In this document: piece by piece, positions 6,196 through 15,000 of the stretch
Layout: each line of letters opens with the position of its first letter
Position numbering within the stretch: position 1 is the first letter of the stretch
Source of the DNA: Pedobacter sp. MC2016-05
Lineage (GTDB): Bacteria > Bacteroidota > Bacteroidia > Sphingobacteriales > Sphingobacteriaceae
Direction: 5' to 3'
Length of the DNA stretch: 64,000 nucleotides
Assembly (NCBI RefSeq): GCF_026239735.1
Contig: NZ_JAPIVT010000019.1
Span: forward strand, 1 to 64,000
Position numbers and translations under genes: made by a program
The notes under the pieces: generated by a model
What the model saw: only the letters and a program-made list of their open reading frames with translations
What the model was told of the DNA's origin: nothing
Databases searched by the model: none

Positions 6196-8280
6196 TTAGT
6201 TTTCTAACCAAACCATTTGGGTATAGGCGCCATTGGCTGCAATATCCCAGGCTTCAACTCTTATCCATTTTCTTCCCGATAAGTTTATTGGCCAGATAAA
6301 TTGTCGTTTTCCAAACGCTCGTGTATTGGATAAATCAATTCTCTCCCGGTAAATTTCTTTTCCATCGCCAGAGACAATATCTACGTGATTTAAAGGGAAA
6401 GTCCAATCAAGATTCATATTCACTTTTACATTTCCATCCTTGTTTAGGCTTAACGTTTCTCCAGATTTTTTTCCATTTACATTGAAAGCTGGAATCAATA
6501 CTTCACCAGTTGACACGAAGAATTTCCCCTTACGAATAGCATCCAATACGCTTTGCCATCCTTGCTCGTAATTAGGCAGTTTATCCATTTCCAAATAATT
6601 CACATTGAGGTGGGCATACATTTCATTTTGATGCGTGATGGTAAATATATCCGCCTCGGAAATTACATGCTTTTTCAATCCCCAATTGGCCATGTCATCC
6701 ATTAATTTAAGTACCCGTTGACTGAGCGTTGGAATCGAAAGGTCTGCTGGAATAGCTTTCCAGGCAGCTCCAAGAAACGTTTCTGATTTGAAAAAGGCTT
6801 CGTCTTTGTAGGCGTCGGGATATCCTGTAGAAGCTTTAGTTCTGGCGTGAGCGGTCCAGGCTAAACCTTTTTCCAGTTCCAAGAGTTTCAACATTTCGGC
6901 TTTATCCCCGATGTGATATACTTTCCCTAGTTTAGGATCATTCATCACAAATTGCTCATTTCCTTTTCGCGACATCACCCAATACACTGGCTTAGGGAAA
7001 AACGCAAGCCAATGACCTCCGTAGAAGTTATTTGCTTCTTCTCCCGGAAGCAAAAGAAACTTATTATCTGATAATCTTTTGGTTTGCTCAAATAATGCCG
7101 TTAACTCTTTCAATCGATCATTATCTGGTCCTTTTGGATGCCCTGGTCCATGAAATTCTGCCAATTTCACAATATCTAACCCATGTTTTTTAAGTACATC
7201 AACAAATTCGGGTTTTTCCGGGATAGGTTTTCCTGCAAGTACCACATCAGATATAAATTCATTATGGAAATGTGTAGCCATTGTTTTATATCCGGAAACT
7301 GGTTTGTAAGCATCCTCGTGGGTAAATTTTTTCACCTCTGCCAACGCAGATGCTGCATTTCCTAAATCAAGTAAGCAAAAGAAATTTAATCGCTGCTGGG
7401 TTTTCGGTGGCGCATTAAACCATGGTACATATCTGTTATCACCGTAAGGATCCTGGCGGATACCCATCCCAAAACCTGGAATTAAATTATGAAAGTTATT
7501 TCCGTACCAGGTAAACTTCAAATTAAAGGCTTCATCCAATGGATAAAAATACTGATGTGGCGCAGGAAACAACGCCAGACTACCTGTAGCATTTTCACCA
7601 ATAATTGTGCGGTACTTTACTTCCAGATTCCGACTACTATCTGCCGCTTGTGGCGTAGCTTGTTGCAGCTCATCCTGAACGTTTGCCCAAGCCATCTTTT
7701 TCCAGATTGCCTTTTTATTTACCAATCCGGCATCGTATAAAATTGCTGTAGAATCTATGTCGGTCGCCACTACCGCGGCAAAATTAAAAAGCGGACTTCC
7801 ATTATACAGCGTAATTTCAACAGTACCTTCAAAACGATCAGCATTTGCGCCATCTATGGTAATGATAGTCCTTTGCCCTTTCGTGCTTACCCTAGCGTAC
7901 TGCTTGTCTATCTTAACTTCATAAGATTGAAATGGTTTCTTTGGCACCCGATCAAAAAAAACATCCCATCCGCCGCTTGATGGACTTAAAGAACGTTTTC
8001 CGATGGTAAGTACAAATGCAGGATCCAGATCAGCTCCGATTTCCTTAAAAGCTTTATTATTTCCCAACTGAACGCTCTTTAGCATCGGGCGGTCTTTCTC
8101 TAAATCGATAAGCATTTTGCCGGTCAAATTGTTTCCGGCAGGCCATGTTAAAGTAATTACTTTTTGGTTAACAGTAACTTCAGAGCCATTTTTTTTAAAT
8201 GCAGAAAGATCTACGGATTTGGTTTGTGCACAAACTTTAAGAGAAAAAATTAGTGCACAAATAAGGATAGGTTTTCTCAT
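6196..8280 (-). CDS. Secreted PHP-fold (CehA/McbA-like) metallohydrolase, putative
   Basis: 694 residues with a signal peptide (MRKPILICALIFSLKVCAQ, cleavage near residue 19). The N-terminal 320 residues are beta-rich and resemble a carbohydrate-binding or sandwich domain. From about 330 there are motifs in the order expected for a PHP phosphoesterase-like fold: THFHNEF (His337 and His339), IVKLAEFHGPGH, LLPGEEANN followed by GGHW, WTAHARTK, and SEADIFTITHQ. These provide a plausible metal site. The C-terminal 110 residues (from about VSTGEVLIPAFNVNG) look like a beta sandwich. Family members include secreted hydrolases of uncertain substrate. The gene stands alone on the minus strand. Fold likely; substrate unknown. 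Confidence 0.55.
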   Translation of the reverse strand: MRKPILICALIFSLKVCAQTKSVDLSAFKKNGSEVTVNQKVITLTWPAGNNLTGKMLIDLEKDRPMLKSVQLGNNKAFKEIGADLDPAFVLTIGKRSLSPSSGGWDVFFDRVPKKPFQSYEVKIDKQYARVSTKGQRTIITIDGANADRFEGTVEITLYNGSPLFNFAAVVATDIDSTAILYDAGLVNKKAIWKKMAWANVQDELQQATPQAADSSRNLEVKYRTIIGENATGSLALFPAPHQYFYPLDEAFNLKFTWYGNNFHNLIPGFGMGIRQDPYGDNRYVPWFNAPPKTQQRLNFFCLLDLGNAASALAEVKKFTHEDAYKPVSGYKTMATHFHNEFISDVVLAGKPIPEKPEFVDVLKKHGLDIVKLAEFHGPGHPKGPDNDRLKELTALFEQTKRLSDNKFLLLPGEEANNFYGGHWLAFFPKPVYWVMSRKGNEQFVMNDPKLGKVYHIGDKAEMLKLLELEKGLAWTAHARTKASTGYPDAYKDEAFFKSETFLGAAWKAIPADLSIPTLSQRVLKLMDDMANWGLKKHVISEADIFTITHQNEMYAHLNVNYLEMDKLPNYEQGWQSVLDAIRKGKFFVSTGEVLIPAFNVNGKKSGETLSLNKDGNVKVNMNLDWTFPLNHVDIVSGDGKEIYRERIDLSNTRAFGKRQFIWPINLSGRKWIRVEAWDIAANGAYTQMVWLEN

Positions 8281-8437
8281 AATAAACTAAAATAGATAAA
8301 ATATAAAACAGATAAGATTACCTCGTGTAATAATCTTATTATACAGTTTTAATACTTCCTAAATCGTTTTTATGAGTGATTTTTGAGAGAGATAAATCTG
8401 TCCATTCAGGGACGACATTTAACTCTGCGAAATCAGC

Positions 8438-8689
8438 TTACTCTTCTTTTTCGTTTCCTTGCTCATAACGCTCATCTCCTTTTTTATCTTCATGTACAAT
8501 AAGAGAATCGGGAGCTGCGGCAGCATTATTTGAGCCAGTTCCTGAAGTTTTTGGAGTGCTCAGGATGTCATTGTCGCTCTGATCTAGTTGATCATTAACA
8601 TCTATATTACCTAGTGCTTTTTGGCTCAATTGCTCTTGATCTGATCTTTCATTTTTAAGATCGACATTGTTTTCATTATCGTTTTCCAT
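8438..8689 (-). CDS. Small acidic low-complexity protein, 83 aa
   Basis: 83 residues dominated by Asn, Asp, Glu, Gln and Ser, with an Ala run (NNAAAAPDS) in the middle and a charged tail (GDERYEQGNEKEE). It is almost surely disordered and has no recognisable family. It is transcribed divergently from katG, sharing a 176-base intergenic region that holds an OxyR-like site, so the two could be regulated together. No signal peptide or membrane segment. Function unknown. Confidence 0.5.
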   Translation of the reverse strand: MENDNENNVDLKNERSDQEQLSQKALGNIDVNDQLDQSDNDILSTPKTSGTGSNNAAAAPDSLIVHEDKKGDERYEQGNEKEE

Positions 8690-8744
8690 ATTGATAAGAA
8701 CAGTTAGGAAAAGTTAAAGTTTCAGAAAACCTCCAATTATGATA

Positions 8745-8769
8745 ATAGATTTTGGCTATCAAATTATAG
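8745..8769. promoter_or_regulatory. OxyR-like site upstream of katG
   Basis: The bases read ATAG-N7-CTAT-N6-ATAG (8745-8748, 8756-8759, 8766-8769). The known OxyR pattern is four such tetranucleotides spaced by seven. Three are exact here; one spacer is six, and the fourth position (8777-8780) is tgat, half matching. The site lies about 97 bases before katG. OxyR is a known regulator of catalase genes in Bacteroides. Pattern seen; binding inferred. Confidence 0.4.
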
Positions 8770-8865
8770 AATTAAATGATTGGGATTATCAGTGTTAATC
8801 CGTTACTTTTATAATACTATCAAAACAAAAGTAGTTAGACTGTAAAACCTTAATGTATTATTATA

Positions 8866-11139
8866 ATGGAGAATGACTCAAACGACATCAGTAAGTGCCC
8901 TTTTCATAATGGCAGCATGAAGCAAAATGTAGGTGGCGGCGGAACCAGAAATCGCGACTGGTGGCCAAATCAACTGAAAATTAATATTCTACGTCAGAAT
9001 TCTTCTTTGTCTGACCCACTAGGTAAAAATTTTAATTATGCTGAAGAATTTAAAAGTCTCGATTTAGAAGCGGTTAAACGTGATCTTCATCAGCTGATGA
9101 CCGATTCGCAAGAATGGTGGCCAGCAGATTTCGGTCATTATGGTGGTTTATTCATCCGGATGGCTTGGCATAGTGCGGGTACTTATCGGGTTGGCGATGG
9201 CAGGGGAGGCGCAGGTGCAGGATTACAACGTTTTGCGCCACTAAACAGCTGGCCAGATAATGTAAGTTTGGATAAAGCCAGAAGATTGCTATGGCCTATC
9301 AAGCAAAAATATGGTCAAAAAATCTCTTGGGCCGATTTAATGATTCTTGCTGGTAACATGGCGCTAGAATCAATGGGTTTTAAAACTTTTGGCTTTGCTG
9401 GTGGACGAGAAGATGTTTGGGAAGCCGACGAATCTGTCTATTGGGGTTCCGAAAAAACCTGGCTTGGAGGTGATGTTCGTTATGCGCATGGATCTGAGGG
9501 CGTTAAGGATGAGGGTGTTTTGGTTAGTGATGATAATGCGGATGGAGATGTGCATACCAGAAACCTCGAAAAACCTCTTGCTGCAGTTCAAATGGGTTTA
9601 ATTTATGTTAACCCTGAAGGACCTGATGGCAACCCTGATCCAATTTTAGCGGCGAAAGATATTCGTGATACATTTGGAAGAATGGCTATGAATGATGAAG
9701 AAACGGTTGCTCTAATTGCAGGCGGACACACGTTCGGCAAAACCCATGGGGCGGCATCATCAGATCATGTAGGCAAAGAGCCAGAAGCTTCTGATATCGA
9801 GAGCCAGGGATTCGGTTGGCATAACAGTTACGGTTCAGGCGCTGGTAAAGATACCATAACAAGCGGTTTAGAAGTAACCTGGACCACTACTCCAACGCAA
9901 TGGAGTAATAATTTCTTCGAAAATCTATTTGGGTTTGAATGGGAATTGAGTAAAAGTCCGGCGGGTGCACGCCAATGGATCGCAAAAAATGCAGATGATA
10001 TTATTCCTGATGCCTTTAATGCGACGAAAAAGCACAAACCTACCATGTTAACTACAGATCTTTCTTTGCGTTTCGATCCTGCTTATGAAAAGATCTCCAG
10101 AAACTTTCTGGAAAATCCTGATCAGTTTGCGGATGCTTTTGCTAGAGCCTGGTTTAAATTAACGCATCGAGATATGGGCCCGGTTGCAAGATATCTTGGT
10201 CCTGATGTTCCAAAAGAGGAATTACTTTGGCAAGACCCAATTCCAGCAGTTAACCATGCTCTGGTAACTGAATCAGATATAGAATTATTGAAATCGAAAG
10301 TATTGCAATCGGGCTTAAGCGTTTCCGAATTGGTTTCTACTGCCTGGGCTTCAGCCTCAACTTTTAGAGGATCTGACAAACGGGGCGGCGCCAATGGTGC
10401 ACGTATTCGTTTGGCGCCACAGAAAGATTGGAAAGTGAATAACCCGGCGCAACTGCAAAAAGTATTATCTGTTTTAGAAAATATTCAAAAAGATTTCAAT
10501 GCTTCACAGGTTGATGGTAAACAAATTTCTATCGCCGATTTAATAGTTTTAGCTGGTTCGGCTGCTGTTGAAAAAGCGATCAGCGATGCTGGCTTTACCA
10601 ATAAAGTACCTTTCACTGCAGGGCGGATGGATGCTTCTCAGGAACAAACTGATATAGAATCGTTTGGATACCTGGAGCCACAAGCAGATGGTTTCCGTAA
10701 TTATAGCAAAACGCGTTTCACCGTTTCTACTGAAGAGTTATTAATTGATAAGGCGCAATTACTTACGTTAACAGCGCCAGAGTTGACCGTGTTGTTAGGC
10801 GGTTTAAGATCACTGGATATCAATTTCGATGGATCTAAAAATGGTGTTTTAACGCTAAAACCTGGCCAGCTGAGTAACGATTTCTTTGTGAATTTGTTGG
10901 ATATGAATACCGCATGGAAAGCCGTTTCTGATGATAAGGAAGTTTATTTGGGTAGCGATAGAAAAACTGGCCAACCAAAATGGACGGCTACACGTGCCGA
11001 TCTTGTTTTTGGTTCAAACTCAGAGTTAAGGGCAATTGCCGAAGTTTACGCTGGTTCGGATGCTAAAGAACGGTTCGTTGCTGATTTTGTGGCAGCCTGG
11101 GCTAAAGTAATGAACCTGGATCGTTTTGATTTGGTTTAA
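8866..11139 (+). CDS. katG: Catalase-peroxidase KatG
   Basis: Bifunctional haem enzyme that removes hydrogen peroxide by catalase and peroxidase activity. The 757 residues carry the distal haem motif RMAWHSAGTYR with Arg98, Trp101 and His102, and the proximal ligand His287 in AGGHTFGKTHG. They also carry the partners of the Met-Tyr-Trp adduct needed for catalase activity (Trp101, Tyr246, Met272; the Tyr-Met spacing of 26 matches the family). The second, degenerate domain follows from about residue 430. Length is usual, and there is no signal peptide. The N-terminal KCPFHNG is common in the family. A strong terminator follows the stop by about 20 bases, so the gene is monocistronic. The OxyR-like site upstream suggests induction by peroxide. 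Very sure. Confidence 0.98.
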   Translation: MENDSNDISKCPFHNGSMKQNVGGGGTRNRDWWPNQLKINILRQNSSLSDPLGKNFNYAEEFKSLDLEAVKRDLHQLMTDSQEWWPADFGHYGGLFIRMAWHSAGTYRVGDGRGGAGAGLQRFAPLNSWPDNVSLDKARRLLWPIKQKYGQKISWADLMILAGNMALESMGFKTFGFAGGREDVWEADESVYWGSEKTWLGGDVRYAHGSEGVKDEGVLVSDDNADGDVHTRNLEKPLAAVQMGLIYVNPEGPDGNPDPILAAKDIRDTFGRMAMNDEETVALIAGGHTFGKTHGAASSDHVGKEPEASDIESQGFGWHNSYGSGAGKDTITSGLEVTWTTTPTQWSNNFFENLFGFEWELSKSPAGARQWIAKNADDIIPDAFNATKKHKPTMLTTDLSLRFDPAYEKISRNFLENPDQFADAFARAWFKLTHRDMGPVARYLGPDVPKEELLWQDPIPAVNHALVTESDIELLKSKVLQSGLSVSELVSTAWASASTFRGSDKRGGANGARIRLAPQKDWKVNNPAQLQKVLSVLENIQKDFNASQVDGKQISIADLIVLAGSAAVEKAISDAGFTNKVPFTAGRMDASQEQTDIESFGYLEPQADGFRNYSKTRFTVSTEELLIDKAQLLTLTAPELTVLLGGLRSLDINFDGSKNGVLTLKPGQLSNDFFVNLLDMNTAWKAVSDDKEVYLGSDRKTGQPKWTATRADLVFGSNSELRAIAEVYAGSDAKERFVADFVAAWAKVMNLDRFDLV

Positions 11140-11158
11140 AATAAAGGCTTAGAATAAT

Positions 11159-11189
11159 AAAAAAGGGCGCCATTCAGGTGCCCTTTTTT
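11159..11189 (+). terminator. Intrinsic terminator of katG
   Basis: A-run, stem gggcgcc / ggtgccc (one G-T pair) with loop attca, then six T residues. Confidence 0.85.
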
Positions 11190-11317
11190 GTTTTATAGAG
11201 ATCTTATTATCGGTGTAATATCGCTAACCTTTCGAGATTATTACACTTGAAATTCAGATTATAATAAACATTTTTTCGTTCATTATGTTAGAAATATTAA
11301 TCAAAACATTTTTAACT

Positions 11318-11500
11318 ATGGATATCAATCACGAGAATCACTACAACAATAGTCAGGAAAATGAATCAGTTTCTAATTCACACAATAAGGAACAAAACCG
11401 AACGGTTGCAGGTATTAACGACATCAGTAGAGCATTTTGGGATGAGATTAACAACGAAATCGCATCAAATGATTTGCCGCTCTGGAGAATGTGGCGCTAA
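11318..11500 (+). CDS. Small hydrophilic protein, 60 aa
   Basis: 60 residues from the ATG at 11318; an ATG at 11285 is in frame and would add MLEILIKTFLT. I prefer 11318 because the residues after it are uniformly polar (MDINHENHYNNSQENES...) like other small proteins of this group. The C-terminus FWDEINNEIASNDLPLWRMWR is tryptophan-rich and could be an amphipathic or membrane-contacting helix. The YetF gene begins 18 bases after the stop in the same frame, so the two are very likely an operon. No family recognised. Confidence 0.45.
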   Translation: MDINHENHYNNSQENESVSNSHNKEQNRTVAGINDISRAFWDEINNEIASNDLPLWRMWR

Positions 11501-11518
11501 ATTTTATGCAGGGAACAT

Positions 11519-12028
11519 TTGTTTTTTAAAGATTGGCCAGCTGTATTTCACATCATCATCTGTGCGGTAATATCATATATTGTCCTTTTCATATTTATCC
11601 GGATTTCAGGGAAAAGAACACTTGCCAAGCTTAATGCATTTGATTTTGTGGTAACCGTTACACTTGGTTCCACATTATCGTCGATGATTTTAAAAAAGGT
11701 ACCGCTTGTCGAGGGTTTTGTTGCCCTAATCACCATTATTGCCTTACAATATCTCCTGGCATTCCTGGCTAAAAACTCTTCAAAAATGGAGGATATGATC
11801 AATTCTACTCCTACACTCTTGTTTTATAATGGAAAGTTTATTCTACCCGCCATGAAGAAGGAAGTGATTACCGAAGAGGAGATTTACTCTGAAATCAGAA
11901 AATATCGGCTTGAAAGTCTGGAAGATGTTCAAGCGGTGGTAATGGAGTTAAATGGAACTTTTACGGTAGTTAAAAAATCAAATAAAGTTGGCCCAAGTTC
12001 GCTTGATGATATTGAACTTGAGCACTAA
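11519..12028 (+). CDS. YetF/DUF421 family membrane protein
   Basis: 169 residues. Three membrane helices lie at about 9-28, 39-58 and 64-82, and the motif FIRISGKRTLAKLNAFDFVVTVTLGS between and within them is diagnostic of DUF421/YetF. A soluble C-terminal domain follows (about 90-165; LYNGK-like FYNGKFILPA, then LRKY-like IRKYRLESLEDVQAVVMELNG). YetF-type proteins are poorly understood and are linked to spore or stress physiology in Firmicutes. The start is TTG: the frame has a stop at 11498-11500 and no ATG before the first helix. It lies 18 bases after the 60-aa gene. It converges on the large histidine kinase gene, leaving 11 bases between stop codons. Confidence 0.8.
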   Translation: MFFKDWPAVFHIIICAVISYIVLFIFIRISGKRTLAKLNAFDFVVTVTLGSTLSSMILKKVPLVEGFVALITIIALQYLLAFLAKNSSKMEDMINSTPTLLFYNGKFILPAMKKEVITEEEIYSEIRKYRLESLEDVQAVVMELNGTFTVVKKSNKVGPSSLDDIELEH

Positions 12029-12039
12029 AGTAACCTTCA

Positions 12040-15000
12040 TTAAAGAGGGATTTCAAACCAAAATTCTGACCCTTTATTTTCTTCGCTAATTACGCCAATC
12101 TCGCCTCCATGTCTTTCAATAATTTCTGCCGAGATATATAATCCCAAGCCCAGTCCAGAGAATAAGTGTGAGGATTCTTCGACTCTAAAGAACCTGTCGA
12201 AAATATAATCGGCTTTGTCTTTCGGAATTCCAATGCCAAAATCTTTTACAGCGACCCGTAAACTTGCTTCTTTTAGCTCTGTTTTAATAATAATTTCGTC
12301 TGAATGTGGCGAATATTTCAATGCATTAGAAAGGAAGTTAGAAACCACTTGCTCAATTCGGTTCTTATCAGCATGTACAATAACATCTTTTTCCATTTCC
12401 ATGGTTACCGAATGTTTTCCCAAACTTCCTTGCATGCCATCAACTGATTCTTCAATTACCTCATTGATATTAAAGTCTGAAAATGTAAATACCATTTTCC
12501 CAGCTTGAATCCGGGTAACATCCAGTAAATCATCAACCAGCGAAGTCAATTTGCCTATTTGTTTAGTGGCCTTATCAATAAAACCCGAAATATGTTCGAA
12601 CTTTTCTTGTTGAGCCATTTTAAGCGCAAATTGTAAATAACCTTTAATGCTGGTGATAGGGGTTTTTAATTCGTGGCTGGCAATACTCATGAACTCATCT
12701 TTTTTGTTCATCAGATCTTTAGTCGCCTCTTGCGCAATCATTAAATCGGTCACTTCGAAGGCAAAAAATGCTACACCATCAATTGCACCATTATCAGAGA
12801 AAACAGGGTTAAGGATAATATCGAACCAACTGTCTTTTATTGCTCCGGTATTTTCGTCCTTTTGCTGAAGTTTGTAGGAGTTCGCAATAAATGTTTCTCC
12901 GGTAGCTAATACCTTCTTTTCGATATTTTTAAGCTCTTCAGTTTCAAATTGCGATCCTTCCTGGAGCTGTGTTTTTCCAATGTAATTGCTGCCCCCGTCA
13001 AATTGAATAAAAGCTTCGTTTACAAACTCATAAACTAAATCTTTACCTCTTCTGATGGAGATTAAAGCAGGAGCTTTTTTGAAAATACTGTAAAACTCAT
13101 CCTGCTGCTTTTTGATTAACTTTTGAAGTTCGTTCCGGCGTTTTTCATTGTGTTTCTGCTTGCTAATATCAATAATGTAAGAAACAGCATCTTTTCCATC
13201 TTCATCATCTAAAATGGCAGAGCCTACCAATACATCGATCGTTTTACCGCTTTTAGTAATGTATTGCTTTTCAAATGGCGGACAAAAACCTTCGTTCTTA
13301 ACCATATCAGCCGATATTTTGCTAATCGGAATAAAATCAGGAGGGATAATGTCATTCCATTTGATTATACCTTTCTCTAGATCCTTCGAAGTATAACCGA
13401 GCATATCAATGAAAACTTTGTTAGCTGTTTCAATTCTTCCGGTTTTAACATCAGAGAAGATCATCCCGATTACGTTCGAATCGAAAATTTTGCGGAATTT
13501 TTTTTCTGTTGAATTCAGTTTTGTTTCTGTGTCAATTAAAACAGTAATATCCAATATAGAGCCTACCATTCTATATGGAACTCCGTTATCATCTAACAAA
13601 ATGCTTCCCCGGTCGAGAATGGTAGCATAGCTTCCATCGGCTTTTTTAAGTCGATATTGCGAGGTCCACTGCGTTTCCGAATTATTAATGGCTTCGTAAA
13701 CACTGTCTTTTACCCGTTTTCTGTCATCAGGATGAATGTTTTCAAAGAAAAATGAAATGTTCTGACTACCTGGATTATTTTCATAACCAAACATTGTGGC
13801 AAAATTATCGTTTCGCCACATGGTGTTATTGGCCAAATCCCAATCCCAAATGGTATCATTGGTAGCCTGAGATACAAGATTAAAACGCTCTTCGCTTTCG
13901 GAAAGCCTAACTGTACGCTCCAGAATTTTTTGTTCCAGTTCTGTATTTAATTCTTTTAGGTTCTCTCTGGTGCCTAGTAACTCGTTATAGTTGCGTTTTA
14001 ACTTTTCTTCTGATAATTTCTGTTTTGTGATATCAGTTATGGTGGCAGCAAAACCATCAGCCATTTTCACGGCAACAATTTCTAACCAAACCTTATCGTT
14101 AAGTTTTAACTCAAACTGTAAAGATGTGCCTTTCTCTACTACATTGATGTATTTATTAAAAATATTTCCTTCAGCAATTTCAGGCAAATGTTCGAGAAGT
14201 TTTCCGCCAGCAAGTTCTTTTTCATTCTTGCCAAGAATTTTTAAGGAAGCCTCATTAAAAGATAAACATTCAAAGTCGGTGATGAAATGTTGCTTATTTC
14301 GAACTGCTTTAAAAGCAATTACACCATTTAAACTGGCATTAAAAACTGCAGTAATGATGTTACTTAGCTCGGTTAGTTTCGAGATATCAACAAATGTAAT
14401 CACCACACCATCCATTTTCTTGTCTTTTCTGATGTATGGCATAATCCGCATCAAACTGCTATTGCCATTTTTGATGTGGATTTCTTTTTCTACAATCTTG
14501 CCTGTTTTGATAACCGAATCTATATCCCTATTTAAGTTGTCCGTTTTAATGTTGTTAGAAATATGTTCAATTGAGCGACCGATATCAGCCTCAATTAAAT
14601 TAACCATACTAATTGCAGCCGCATTAAACTTGCGGATGTACATCCCTGAATCAACAAAAATCTGCCCGATATCGGTACTTCTGAAATAGTTATCCAAGTC
14701 ATCATTGAGTTCAATTAACTCCTTTATTTTAACCTGATGCTCGGTGTTTAGGGTATGCAATTCCTCATTCAATGATTGTAATTCTTCATTACTCGATTGC
14801 AATTCCTCATTTGCAGAAAGCAGTTCCTCGTTGGTAGATTGAAGCTCCTCATTGGTGGTTTCCATTTCTTCAACCGCCAATTGCAGATTGTTACGGGTTT
14901 CGTTCAGCTCTGCCTCCAGCTCAAAAATATACTCATTTTGATCGCCGGTATGGTAATTTACCGAGCCTAAATCATCTTTATCAGGAATAGTTTCTAAAGT

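Noticed and set aside
13991..14689. 232-codon open frame on the plus strand
   Set aside because: It lies fully inside the kinase gene on the opposite strand, which has strong domain evidence; the frame shows no family and is a shadow.
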